Source: Melampsora larici-populina 98AG31
Taxonomy: Eukaryota; Basidiomycota; Pucciniomycetes; Pucciniales; Melampsoraceae
Direction of reading: 5' to 3'
Length of the DNA stretch: 64,000 nucleotides
Assembly: GCF_000204055.1 (NCBI RefSeq)
Contig: NW_006768800.1
Span: 186,001 to 250,000, forward strand
Positions 11,123 through 23,551 of the stretch are shown here, piece after piece (positions within the stretch are counted from its first letter, which is position 1; each line of letters begins with the position of its first letter). The notes under the pieces are model-generated. The model ran no database searches, was not told the origin of the DNA, and was given only the letters and a program-made list of their open reading frames with translations. Made by a program: the position numbers and the translations under genes.

Positions 11123-13200
11123 TCATGATTTCGTAGCAGGCGTCTTCATCGCACGTTCTGATGCTTCTTTGATAGCCCTACAGAAGACAAGAAACGAAAG
11201 ATGATCAATCAACAAAAACATACGTTTGTTTTTCAACAAAATGAAACAAACCAGGTGAGTGCATAAGTCCCACATGCGTCTCTGAAGCTACTCAAGATTC
11301 CATTTGGAATCTCTTCTTCGTCATCTTCAGCAATAGCTGAATCCGAGTGATTGCCTCCTTCAGCTGCATCAATCCAAGCTGAGATCTCACCGAAGTAGGG
11401 ATCATCGGATGGAAAATCAATCTTTTGTTCTGCATCTGCTTCGGGCGATCGTACATAGAGTGTGGGCTCATTGTATAAATCTACTACTTTCATTTGCCAT
11501 CCGTCCACTTTCAAAGTTGGTTTGTTAATCAGCCAAGACAATCCTGAGCCAGAGAGAGAAAACAAAAGCGGCTACAAGGGAAGCACATACAGTATACCTC
11601 CAACTCGGTTGAGTATTTGGTGCCTTGTAAAGTCAACGCGTGAGTGAAGGAACAGACAGCACCGGTATCAAATTTCCTGGAAGATATAAGACAAATTGGT
11701 GTCAGCTCATAAACAAATCTTGTCAGCAGCACAGGAAGAAAAATTATAAGGCGTACCAGAGTGCAGAGGTAGTACGAGGAATTCGATGTTCCTCAGGTAT
11801 CTTGGATTCGTCGATTGGAATCATCTCCAGCTTTCCAGCCTCTTCGAAATACTAATCAGATGATGAAAACTGGAGTCTTCAGAAGATGGATTTTTCAAAG
11901 ATCAAGACAAATTACTATACCTCGGTAGATGTGGCTTGGACAGAATCCAATATAGCTTCACCTCCAAAATAACGACATAAATCGACTAAGGATCGGCCAG
12001 GAACAATTAGACAGCGCATTCTTGGTTTTGTGAAGAGCATAAAAAAGAAGAGTAAAGAGCATACCCAAGTGAGTGCCTTGTTCAACAATCGGACCAAGAC
12101 TTTTTGATTTGTTCCACCAAACTTCACTTTTAATCTTGGCATAACTACAAACATCTGACGTTCGTGTATCAGATGAGAACATTCATGGTTCTATGGTGGT
12201 AAAAATTAACTCACATCGTGCTACCACCATCATCACTGGTTTTCCAGATTCCGCGATGATGCGTTGCATTTGTTGAATGACCTGTAAATGATCCAATATC
12301 TCAGTACAGTGCAATCACAATTGGAATCGCAGACTTTCGAGAAAAAGGCACACCTGTAAATATCTCAACATGTATCCTACAGAGGTTACGCAATCTTTCT
12401 TTTCTAAGATGTCGGCCAAAGCATAGCAAGCAGGAACAGGAGCACATGATATAGGCTTTTCGATAAAAAGCGCCACGTCGGGGAAATGCTTCAAGCATTG
12501 CAATTCCAAATCCTGTCCAGGACTGGTAAATGACCATGTCAAAATTGTATCACACATGAGCTAAACAGGCAGTACTCACATGTTACTACCGTGAAATTGA
12601 GCCGGACTACCGATCACGATGGCGTGGGGTTTCTCTTCTGGAGTCATTACTGATACAAACTCGTCTAAATCTTTACATAACCTTGCATCCTTATAAGCCT
12701 TCTCTACAAAGGTTGCACATTTCAACTCCTTCACCTGTTTGGAACGATGAGTGGCGGGATCTATGATCGCTACTACATTCAATCGTGTCTGTAACTTGTG
12801 CTCTAGTCGGACCGAATGATCTATTTGCAGGCAAAGTTGATCAGAGTCAACGTTAGCAGATGACAATGTGAGATGATCAACATTCGAGTCAAAGACTGGT
12901 AAGCGATTTAAACCAATGTTTCAGACTTACTCCACGGGCCTTCGTCACTGTATGCGTATCGAGATCATACGGAAGATCAGAACACACTATCTGTATTTGA
13001 AGATGATCGAACGAAAGCAAGGGGGAAGATCATACCTTCCAAAGTTAATGTTCTGTTTTCATCAACCCGATCAAATCCCATCACAATTGTCAGCTCGGTT
13101 ACAAGAAACCAACTTGGAAATCGGATGTGAATTCATCCTGAACGAAGACACTGACCCCAGCTCCAATAAAAACAACGTTAAAAGGACCTTTGATTGCCAT
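11123..13200 (-). CDS. Gfo/Idh/MocA-family NAD(P)-dependent oxidoreductase
   Basis: Twelve exons on the minus strand (13200-13156, 13052-13036, 12947-12931, 12820-12580, 12522-12354, 12281-12215, 12154-12065, 11985-11921, 11851-11757, 11676-11591, 11507-11252, 11177-11123) join to 400 codons plus stop with matching phases. Two exons are only 17 nt. The N-terminus reads NVVFIGAGNINFG across introns, a Rossmann GxGxxxxG-like nucleotide-binding turn, followed by LNVVAIIDPA (end of the second strand) and ALFIEKPIS, the EKP motif of the family. The C-terminal half carries WWNKSKSLGPIVEQGTHLVD, the substrate-side beta-sheet region. The family oxidises or reduces sugars and related polyols using NAD(P); the substrate here cannot be told. 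Probably cytosolic: no signal peptide or membrane segment. No lesion is seen. Confidence 0.87.
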
Positions 13201-16200
13201 CTCTTTGAGTAGTTTAGTCACAGGCGTAAGAGCGTGCATACTTCCGAGTCTGCAATATATATAGGTAGCCCCAAAACGAGAAATCAGTTCAGAACTAGGA
13301 CCCCAAAACAACACATCAGACCGACCTTCCTGGATCAATACTTGGTTTCCTTTTGGCGCTACCGGGTGTACTATCTCTCCTCAAGCTCGTAGGAGATTCG
13401 ATAGTAATCGGAGTAATGGAAGAACTCAATATCCCGGCGCCAACCGATGGACGCCGAACAGACTTAGGTGAAGAGGAATTAGCCATCAGATTCGATCAGG
13501 TGGGTTTGAAAGGAAACTACAATGTGAATGGTAGAAATTTAAAATGATGAATGAATAACTGAATGAGCCGGGGACTGATGTATCAATCTGTCCGATGGCT
13601 TGTGTGAGAATAGTTTAGAATGATATGGACTTGAGCTATTCAAAGTGGATTGATAGTATCAGTTTGTAGGGCAGGGAAGAATCGATGGTAATGAACCGAG
13701 TCAACGGTCAACAAAATAAAAAAGTAGACAGACACAAAGCTTGGCTTATCGTTACACACATCATCACTTCGAGTTTGTAATTTGGGCTTATGGTTATGTA
13801 CAACAAAATATTTACCACCCCATCATGAAAATTACAACTTCAATCAACAACCTAAAACTTAATCAAACTGATGTCACCGTCTAACGCTCGCCCTTCATGT
13901 ATAGAAAACATCAACTTTTCGACGCTGGAGAGCTTCGAGGGACCGAGACGCGTTGTATCGCAGAGACCTGGGCGACATTCTGGGGGGCCACATTCCAAGC
14001 TACTCACACTCAGAGTAAAGACTCTCGCTAGTTTTTTCATTTGTCATCTCTTCATCTTTCAATTTGAGTGGAAGGCAGTCAAGAGACATGTTTTACTTGG
14101 GAGCAAAATAGAAACCAAACTTTCCTGGATTCAACTGCGTAAACTGTCATCAAAGTCCCAATCTCAGCAAGATGTGCAGCGAATTAATGAGATTGCGAGA
14201 TGCATGTGACCGCAGTTCTGCAATTGGTTGAAGGATTTTGGATTCGGGGTCTTATGAGGAAGGAAACCCTATGGCGTGCGTATTGGTTGAACGTCCAAAG
14301 GACTGACCCAATCAGATGGTTGTTTAATCGGTTGGTTTTGAACACTTCGAGCAAATATATCAGAAGCGATACCAGTGCCGAGAAGGGCATAGGTCAATTT
14401 TACAGCTGTTTGACGAAGGAGACTTCAGAATTCAAAGTTTGTTATCCGATCGTCCAATAACCCTCTCGGAGACAAGAAGCTCGCTAGTCTCTTTTCTCAG
14501 CTTTTCTCTCGATGATCGAAACTGGAACCGAGCAGCACTGAATACCCATGAGGTTTCTATTCGCGTAAGTGCATACAACCAACATGGATTTCAGCCCTTC
14601 AGCACACCTGAAGATACTAGGAAGTATGCACGTTTTTGTTCCTGCATGCTCTCTATCCGGCTGAAATAAAACAGAAAATTGTATGAAAAAATTGAAACCT
14701 TCCTGACCCCCCATGAGGTCCATGAGGGCGCGTTCTGTCTTGATATCACGACCATAGCAGGCCCGCGGATAGCTCCCAGGAAGAATATGGACAAAATATA
14801 TCCGAATATCAGATTCAAGTCATTTATACCTGAATTTCAGGATTCTGGAGGCCAAGGGTGTCGGTAGTATTCGAAACCTCGTTTTCAAAACCCCTCAAAA
14901 CCCCTCATAACATCTGATCTCAAAAGCCATTGCTTTGATATGTTGCAAGTACTTTGGCGGGTGGATAGAAGAGAATGAAGGATAACACATCTGTGATCAC
15001 ACATCACAAGACCGTGTCAAAAATCTCTGGGCTTGTGATGATGGTGAAATGTCTCAAAACATTGGAATCATTCTGTCAAGATCCAGCTAACCACACTCCC
15101 TGTAGCATGGTGGTTGAAATATTTCTACCTAGAGCAGTAGATGACTCCAACACATATCTCAGTAAAACACTTGATTGTGGATTTTCACAGGATTGATATA
15201 CCTAGTATTTGTGATCATTCTTAGGTTCTCTACTTCAGCATGGCACCAAGGATCAAGATAATATCTTTCAAAAATTAACCCATCCATCATCACTTCCTGA
15301 TCATTTGCCTTCGGGTCATTTGGATGGAAAAAGAACTATGTATATTTATTGGTAAGAAATACACAACCAGAGTATTGCAAGTCTGAATTATTTTTGGGAA
15401 TCAAAAACCAATGTTCATCAGGTTGCTTTGTGAAAAATGAAAATTCTTTAAACACAAAAACATTCACTTTGCTAGCAGCCACATAATCACCACTTTTCAT
15501 GAATGATCATCCAAATCAATAGAATTTTCTATCCAATGCCAAGGAAGGTGATCTGATGAATGTAATTAAACATGAAAATGGCCTCCTGATGAGCTGTCAC
15601 ACACAAACAGCATAACCATTGTTTGAAACCAAGCTGTTGAACCCTATCAAAATTTGTTTCATCAACTTTCAGCTAACAACATATGTTACATGTTGACCAC
15701 CTAAAAGCAATGAAGGTGTCAGCTCGAATGCAAACTTAAACATCAATTCAAGAAATTGGTTAGAAAAGCTGAAGAGAATGATGCTGAAGCTTTACCAACT
15801 TATCCAAAACTTAGCCAAACAGAATGGGTGAGAAGAGGCCAAGATGCTCCTTTGAAAAAGTTGTCAAGAGGTCTTCAAATTCATAAATCTGGAAACTAAT
15901 AAAAGGATTTATAAGACACATTGGAGATTAATAAATAATGCTATTGATGCTGACAGAGAAAACGTACTTACAGATCCTTTCCAATGAGGGAAGAAGCTGA
16001 GTAGACCAAAGTGAGCTCTATATAGTGAAAAGAAAGATACACAGGTCAAAAGACAACCTACTTACATGATTTAGCACAACCTCCTAGATCAGTCAACACT
16101 TTAACCAACCAGGGTTTTCTTCTCAACAGGTTGATCTTGAAGAAGGCTGGCATATCCAAAAGGTGAGTCAATCTTTACAGCAGGAGACCAGAAGTCCTTG

Positions 16201-17148
16201 AACATTGTTGATGTTGACTCTTTGAATCTGATGATGGATGAATTAATAAAATAAAAAAAACATGCACCCAAATATTTGAGAAAAGGAAGAAAACAATGAC
16301 ATAACATAACATAACATAACACAGATCAGCACTCAAAACAGGATATATGAAATAATTGATTGGGAAAAAGAAACATGAGGTATGTTGAAAGAAAACACAA
16401 CAAGATGGTATCACGCCTTGTGCCATATTTACTCAACGGTTCATGAATTGTGAGATGGTAACATCATCTAGTGGTTGTTGAAAACCATTGTATGCATTTG
16501 CATGATTTTGTTATAGATTGGGGGAGGATGTGCATACAGTGGGAAATATAGTACTACCAACCGCATTGGCTGGCTCTCAGAAGCATGAATAAACATGGGG
16601 ATGCATGTTATCTGGTAAGAAACCTTGGATTTCATGTTTATATACAATCACATACTTGGATGAGGTACTTGGTATGATAGAAAATGTGATCAAGAACATG
16701 CAGGTTAAAGAGGATAAAAAGGGGAAAACAACATGTTGACTATTCATCATCTCCACAAGCTGTTGACTTTTTGTTTCTTCATGGTACCTTTGAATGAGCT
16801 TGTTGATGACATAGCACATGTAACAGAAGCATTCTTCCAGCCACATGCTCATAGACAAGTGTTGTGTACTCAAGATGCAATGTCTGGACCCATAAAACAT
16901 CAGTTTACTAGATCTTCAAACAAATGGGGGCACATGTGTTGTTTGTGATAAAGAAGAGGAATTTAGCTTTTCTCTATTGTAAATTTCATACTATTTGATC
17001 CTTCCACAGTCTTCCACAAATTTACATACATAGCTAGACCTAGCTTTGACCCCAAAGTTAAACCCACCATCCAGTCACCAAGTGTGATTGTTTTCCTCAA
17101 AATGTCACTAAATTAGCCACAATTCCAACATTTATTGTCAAAAAAATC
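13201..17148. other. Long gene-poor stretch
   Basis: I find no exon series with family similarity on either strand. Overlapping short frames on both strands at 13.85-14.9 kb lack motifs. The 15.2-17.1 kb part is AT-rich with a simple repeat at 16.3 kb and looks repeat-derived, but I could not assign it to an element class. Confidence 0.4.
16299..16322. repeat. (ATAAC)n microsatellite
   Basis: Four perfect ATAAC units plus flanking partial units. Length polymorphism between haplotypes is likely. Confidence 0.85.
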
Positions 17149-17436
17149 TCAGCAAAAATTCAAATCCCGGCCATGTTCATCAGAAACATTGATAAAATCC
17201 TGGGTTAAATTCCAACTTTTTTCATCAGAAACCTCAGTTGGAGCTTTCCTGATTCCTTGACAAGCCTCACATGCCTGACACTCTGGCATCTCTACAGGGG
17301 GGTCCAGTGGGTTGCCCAAAGACTCATCAGCAAAAAGAATTCCTTTTTCACTCTTGAGATCATTAGTCATTGAACCAAAAACTTGGTTAAATGATACAGA
17401 TGCTGTGAAGATGGCTGCGACAATGCTGAGTTTCAT
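17149..17436 (-). CDS. Small secreted protein, 95 residues (effector candidate)
   Basis: A single uninterrupted frame. The ATG at 17436 is chosen because it places a textbook signal peptide (MKLSIVAAIFTASVSF, cleavage near residue 22 at VFG-S) at the very N-terminus; an upstream in-frame ATG at 17460 would add eight residues in front of it. The mature part of about 73 residues is acidic, has PLDPPVEMPECQACEACQG with a C-x2-C-x2-C cluster at about residues 53-59, and ends in a terminal cysteine (DLNFC). No domain is recognised. Four cysteines could give two disulfides or a metal site. Unlike the ten-cysteine family, it has no introns. It sits alone in a gene-poor region. Secretion is inferred from the signal peptide only. 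Confidence 0.6.
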   Translation of the reverse strand: MKLSIVAAIFTASVSFNQVFGSMTNDLKSEKGILFADESLGNPLDPPVEMPECQACEACQGIRKAPTEVSDEKSWNLTQDFINVSDEHGRDLNFC

Positions 17437-19371
17437 GATGATATCTAATTGGTTGACCAAGTCTCAGATATGGAAAATTGCAAAGAAGATTTATTTAAAT
17501 AACTCAAGACTCACCAGGATGCCAGAAAGATTCTGTGTAGGTTGGGTTGAGACTCTGATAATATCTAGGCTAATCAAAAGGGTAAGGTAAGGGACCATCA
17601 AGTATGAGCTTGGTTAATGATTTTAAAAAAAAACTACAATTGGCTGATGAAAACTGTTGTGAAACATACCTATGCAAGTGTGCAGGTTAGACAAACAACT
17701 TGGTAGGATGAATTGGATAGGCAACAAGTCATTGGCAAATTAGTTGACCTTTTATATGTGTTGAAGCCTGCCTGAGTTTCTGTCTGTCTGGCTCTTCTCA
17801 ACCATTGTGTCATAGAACATAATGATGTGCTCCCTTGCATCACCTTCTGAAGATTTGTATCATGTTGGCTTTTGACATGTATGATGTGAACATTGTCAAG
17901 TTTCATACCATGGAGAAGCTGCTTGTGAGCATGCGTGACGAGGGTCCCTGAATCTTTGGTCTCCGCTTGCTTCACATTTTGGTGGTCATGGCTTGACTTG
18001 TGTATTGTGATGAAGCTTATTGGCAAATAACAAGTATTCCAGAGTATGCCCTTTGATGCTTCACCATCTGTTTTTTGCTTGCTGTTCAGACTGCATATAT
18101 CTTTTGGTGTTTAGAGTCTCCTTTGCTCTGCCTACAAAGTGTGATTATCAGTTGAATGTCAGGAGGAAAGCCATCGCCCCCGCCGCAACTATCAAACAGT
18201 TGTGCACAAGTATTGGTTCACTTGTCTGCAATCAAGAGTGTCAGCTCTTGAATGCGAAGAGAAGAAAATTGTGTCATCAGGATAGAGTGTGAGAGAGTGT
18301 ATCAATTCTCGATCAATATGTGCGCGACCTTTACGTGATCTGAATGATCACGGTGATCATCAACCTTATCCGCGACCCTGTGTGACCATCCTCGCGGCGC
18401 AGGCTGCAACACACCCTCCGCTTGCGTAGAGGGCAGCGGCTATAGAGCATTTTTACAGAGACTCATTGCAAAGGTTAGCTTGACACAGCCCTTGCGCGGA
18501 CACGGTAATTGCAAAGGCCCGCACTGCAGCGGGAAATCTACGTACTTTTGATCACATTTATCGAAACTATTGATACTGATTGATCACATCAATCAATAGT
18601 TCAGAAACCATTCATGCTAATAGTCACTGAACACAAGAATAAAGAAAGAAATACATCTATTTTTGCTGATGCTGAAGGGTGGGTGAGAACATCAAGCTTG
18701 ACCCACTACCCCCTGCTTCTTAAGCAGCCAAATCAGCACGAGACATAAAAGACATCATGACATCCTCAATCGCGCTTCTGATGTTCACACGGTTTTTTGG
18801 CTAAACTTGGAGATGAATAGAGAGAAAGTTTTGTTGATGATAAAATGGATGAGTTTACAAAAGTAAACAAATTGATTGTGAAGGTAAAGAAGCTTCATAC
18901 AACTCCTACAACTTTTTATAAAGAAGGTAAAGAGGTAAAGAGCATCAATTGCACAACGAAGTTCGCGAGCAGTTTACCATAGGTTAGTAAGAATTTCTTA
19001 CAAAGTTCAGTTCGAACTTTGTCCCAACACTTAGAGATCGATCCTTATCAGGAATAGGCGCATATACACCTCTTTCGACCGTTTGTTTTGCTTTTACAAT
19101 GTCTTTTGGAATTCTCTTCTACTGTTGTTGTACTGAAGAGAAAAAAATATTTCACGAGCTGCTCTGAGACTGGTTGGATTGGAATTATGAATTCTATCGA
19201 TACACGCATAACAGGTTGATAAGCACATTGCGTGCCGCAAGACTTAAAACTATATCGTCACCCTAAAATGAGTAGGCACACTCAGCATTTTCCTCAAGAT
19301 ATCATGTATGTCTGGTAGTGATCCCAAACTCGAACTGTGGGTATCTGTTTCCGTGCATAGTTACCCATTTG
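17437..19371. other. Gene-poor stretch, no feature recognised
   Basis: Short frames only. A GC-richer patch at 18.35-18.55 kb contrasts with its AT-rich surroundings and may be a repeat fragment. A small perfect hairpin (ACAAAGTTC, 4-nt loop region, GAACTTTGT) lies near 18998-19020. Confidence 0.35.
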
Positions 19372-19877
19372 ATTGCTTCACGCTCTCGCCCATTTGCGCA
19401 AATACTTTCTCCAGAAGTGTGGCAGTATGAATTTCCCAAAACTGCACCCCTGCTGCTCTGGTGGTGCTTGGCTTCGGTAGGCTTGGGCTGCCTAGCGCAC
19501 CTTGTTCAAGTCGGCTAGCACTTCACGTGTTTGTCACGGCGGGTTGTCTCGCGTATGAGACTCCGTCCAATCTGTGTTGCATTTCCACAAACCAGTAAGC
19601 CTTGCCTTACGACAAAGCTGTCAATTGCTTCGACTTCACGCTTTCGCCCATTTACACGAACACTTTCTCTGGAAGTGTGACGGTATGAATTTTCGAATAT
19701 CCTAACGTTGCATCCCTGCTGCTCTCGTGGCGCTTGGCTTCCGTAGGCTCGGGCTGCATAGCGCACCTTGTTCAAGTCGACTATTGCTTGATGTGTTCGT
19801 CAAGGCGCTTTGTGCCGCGTATGAAACTCCGCTCAATCTGTGATGCGGAAAGGCAAACGAGTAAGCCTTGCCTTTCC
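19372..19877. repeat. Direct tandem duplication of about 250 bp
   Basis: Copy A (19372-19610) and copy B (19624-19877) share blocks such as TGAATTT, GGCTTGGCTTC-like, GCGCACCTTGTTCAAGTCG and AGTAAGCCTTGCCTT in the same order, with scattered differences. The pair is GC-richer than its flanks and ends about 160 bp before the ATG of the secreted-protein gene at 20038. Confidence 0.7.
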
Positions 19878-20037
19878 CTTAGCCTGAGCCTGCTCAAACG
19901 TGCTCTACTTTTTGCATATAAGATTGAGAAACCCGTGAATCTCCTTTAACCACGACTTTACAACAACGTTATTATCTGCATATATTTCTTTCAAATACCA
20001 CAAAAAAATTCAATCTCGTCTTCATTCATATATCATC

Positions 20038-20797
20038 ATGTCATTCTTCCAATCTTCTCATAAATTTGTTATCATATTCATTGCTATGTGTATCACGCAA
20101 TTCCCTATCACAAACGCAAATACTGCTAAATGTATAATTGGATACAAGCCATTTGCGAATGGACAAAACGCAGGTAAGCGAAACGGTCCAACGTTCCTTT
20201 CCAAGAAAAATACTCATCAAATCTTGGTTGTCCACTAGTTTGCCATGATGAAGTTTACGTAAACTGGCTTTGCCCAATAAAACAGTGCTCAAAAGATGGT
20301 GAATTGCGATCTTTTTATATTCTTATTCATCTTGGGTAGTTTGAATTCCCCTAATTATTGTGTAAACTGTCTATAGGTCGTCAATTTGTACCAATGAAGG
20401 GATGTGTACTTGATAACGTTGCTGGCACGAGTAATCAAGAATGTTCGGCTTACAATTTCAAAACAAGTGGTCAATATGGTTAGTTATCCCTGTTCACGTT
20501 TTTCCATAGACTTACTTGATAAGCTCTATCAGTTTGCTGAACCATTTTATAAACTTTCCTTTTACCTTATATCATTCAACACTTTTCTAAACTTATACAT
20601 TTCAACTTTCATAGCATGTTCTAATTCGGGTGGCAGAGATTACACTTGCCCTTATACTCCCTCCAATGTACCCTTTATCAGTTAGTAAACTTTTCCTTTC
20701 TATCATGAGTTTCAATTATTAATAATCCAACATGGCCACCTTTTTGTGAATAGCATGTTCAGGCTGCAAACCACCAGGTCATAGTAAATTCAGCTGA
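20038..20797 (+). CDS. Secreted ten-cysteine protein, divergent dispersed member
   Basis: Exons 20038-20173, 20239-20298, 20377-20478, 20615-20680 and 20754-20797 give 135 residues plus stop. All introns are phase 1; exon 1 (136 nt) and exon 4 (66 nt) have exactly the lengths seen in the tandem genes 13-17 kb away. The signal peptide begins MSFFQSSHKFVIIFIAMCIT. Cysteine spacing is C-x14-C-x9-C-x4-C-x12-C-x12-C-x12-C-x9-C-x11-C-x2-C. Shared motifs are few: VPMKGCVLD against VKMSKCVLS in exon 3, and the CxNxGG-like start of exon 4 (CSNSGGRDYTC). The last exon is longer (44 nt) and adds a Pro/Gly tail after the CxxC. Low sequence identity with an identical scaffold argues for an old duplication. 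Function unknown; extracellular by inference. Confidence 0.78.
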
Positions 20798-21661
20798 TTA
20801 CTTCTCAAATTCTTGAGATTATATATCTATCGTTACAATCACTTCTGGAGAAAATGTAAAAAAAGCTTTTTAAATAAAAAGCCTTGTCATTTTGTATATA
20901 AATTATAATAGTATCCATGTTTGTTTCTGACGTTGTTTATATTTTAATCCTCCTTGATAAATGATCTGCCACTGCAAGTTACACTACAAATCAAGAATGA
21001 CATTTGAACCTTATCATTCCACTCATTGACTTTATCAAAATTCCCTCAATGAAGGTGGAATCGACATCATCGAAAGTTTTTGAATGAATTTGAATGAGAA
21101 GATACTACGAGTTCTTCATCCTTTACAGATTTGTGGTATGTAAGGAAGGTGTTGATTTGATTATCTCAAACTGGCAACAGTGCAAGGACCCAAAAGATCC
21201 TATACAAACAAAAACCACAGGCTTAGGATGCCGTTGATCAGATCATATTTAGACAACCAATTTGTAGGGTGAAGAAGGTTTGAAAGTATTCTTGAAACAT
21301 AGAAGAAGCAAATTTGAGAAACAAAACTCCATGATATAAAACCTTAAAATTGAAGATGTCACAAGAATCTCAAAACTAGAAAATCCCTCTATGAAATTGT
21401 CAATGCAGAGAATTCAACAAAATAACCAACTACGGGGCAACATTCCCGCACTTACCATCAACACCCTTTGATAATGCTCAAACAGACTCGTGGGATGTCA
21501 CTATTTCTGCTGAGTCTGTTAGGACCAAAAAACTTGATTTGATATCTAGGAACTTGATAGTTTTACAAAGAAAAGATACTAGAGGAGAAGAGAAGCACTT
21601 TCCCAGGTGACATTGATATAATAAACAATTTCACTGGAGTGTTTTCTAGACTATAGATATT
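20798..21661. other. Spacer, AT-rich, no feature recognised
   Basis: No convincing exon or RNA gene was seen on either strand. Confidence 0.35.
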
Positions 21662-21872
21662 TACGGTACTCAAAGTTGTGTATACTTTGCTGTGCATAGT
21701 TTTCTTTTCTTTTTTCGCAACTTCACACAACCAGGGAAAACTATGTTTTTGGCTTAAAAGTACATATCTTTGAGCTTCAATCAAGAAACATACTGTTTCC
21801 AAGTTGTTTGTAGTTGCAAACAACACAAAAAAACTATGCATGGCAAAGTATACACAACTTTGAGTACCGTTA
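21662..21872. mobile_element. ~210-bp MITE with ~42-bp inverted repeats
   Basis: Left end ACGGTACTCAAAGTTGTGTA and the matching right end TTTGAGTACCGT pair over about 42 bp (one internal difference in the TTTGCxGTGCATAG block). A further internal palindrome around TTGTTTGTAGTTGCAAACAA lies near the centre. Flanks are TT and TA, so a TA duplication is possible but has one mismatch. Confidence 0.6.
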
Positions 21873-23551
21873 TTGTCTTTGAGCATCAATATGAAAGCCT
21901 GAGTAGATATGTTTCTTTAACTAGGTCAAACTTTGTTGGTTTTCTGAATATTATTGCTTGATTTCAGCTCCAGATACCAGGAAACCATCAAGACATTCAA
22001 TATGTAGTGCAATTTACTCAGTGTAAAAGTTCAACTTCAAGGATGTTTCAAAAAGGTTTTAAAAGATAGTGACAGTGGTAAATGCAGTACTCTGACATGT
22101 CTCTCAGCTTGTAAATACTGAGGTACCAGGTTTAAATTCTGGTCTAGTTGTTTTTTTATGACCTGAAACTCTAGCAGTATGATCATTTTTGCAATACAGA
22201 CATGTACTTTACAAAACAAACTTGAAGCCTGGACATGTAGGCTATTCTATATAGGTGCTAGACTTTGAGGAGGTGTGAGTTAGTAACCTTACTCCTTCTG
22301 TGAAGCACATAAATGGCAATATCCCTTTAATGTTGGCTTAAGGCTACAGCCTGTCCCAAGCAACATCTGAGTGATCTTGGGCTTTTTTCAAGGTAAGTAC
22401 TAGTCAGTGCCAACATAAAGGGTAATAAACTCCTAGTTGAGCGTTTGACAGAAGGGTATGGACATTCAACTCAAGCAGTTTAAGACCAATTACAGCACTC
22501 AAAGTGAGAAGGTAGAATCTGACTTCTTTGTTTTCAAACACTAGGCCCCAACCAGAAAAAGTGAGCTTTCTTGGTCCTTGCCTCCAGTTACCTACTTTGT
22601 GGCAAACCTGAACAACCACCCATCTGGTGATCAGGTTCCACCCAGGATCATCTCAAAGCTCAAACCAGCGCCACATGAGTGTGATGTTGGTGAGTGTTTG
22701 GTCACACAACTTGATAGTTGATGTGAGATATGAGGAAAAGGAGATACCAACAGGATAAGTAAGCACCAGGTAAGCACAGGGGTCCTGAAAGCCACAAAGT
22801 TTTGGGCATTTTCCCCGCCAAAAACAAAACCAAGATCCTAGGTTTAAAAGAAGTTGGATACAAATGTACTGCTAAATAATACCAGAATATGTACCTGACT
22901 GCTTGGGTACATAAATGATATGTACATAAAGGATTAAACTGTCACACAAGGTGGCAATTTAATCCGAGGTCGTGTGAGGATTGTTATGGCCTAGCCAAAG
23001 ATGGTATCAATTGATTTGACATGATCTGTAATACAAAATTTCCTAGCTCTCGTGATTATGTCGAATGTCGAATCACAGATAAACTAAAACAAGTTTTTAA
23101 TTCCCTGTGTATGTCAAAAGAAAAGAATACGATTTAAGCCGGTTGTGCATGGAGGTGCCTGGAGGTGCATGGGCTTGCATGAGAGTTTTTTTGGTGGATT
23201 TGTATTTAAAAGTTAAAAGAAGTCAAGAATTGAAGGTTGGGTTCGGATTACCGGAGAGTTGTCCTTAGAAAAGAAGTTGATGATTTTATTTTATTTTAGT
23301 GAGTTTGGATTTGTTTGCTTGTTGGATCAGGATGAGAGAATTGATAAATAAATTAAATTAAGCTTAGACTGATTCTAAATTTGGTCAAATACAGTTTTGG
23401 GTTTAAATTGATTACAGCCATTCGATTTCTGACTCAGATCATTAAACACACACCTCTCTCTTGACCTCTGTTGACCTTCTTTACCATCCTGACCATCACC
23501 ATCAATCCATCCAGCCCTCAACCCATCGACCTCAGTGAACACCATCATCAA
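21873..23551. other. Spacer; last ~400 bp likely promoter of the next gene
   Basis: No gene recognised. The sequence GGTTTAAATTCTGG near 22128 faintly resembles a tRNA-type B box, but no tRNA fold could be built around it. The CT-rich run at 23450-23500 lies just upstream of the start codon at 23552. Confidence 0.35.

Noticed and set aside
16299..16322. CRISPR-like short repeats
   Set aside because: A simple 5-bp microsatellite without spacers, in a eukaryotic genome.
22100..22145. Possible tRNA or SINE B box near GGTTTAAATTCTGG
   Set aside because: No A box at the right distance and no acceptor stem or cloverleaf could be formed.
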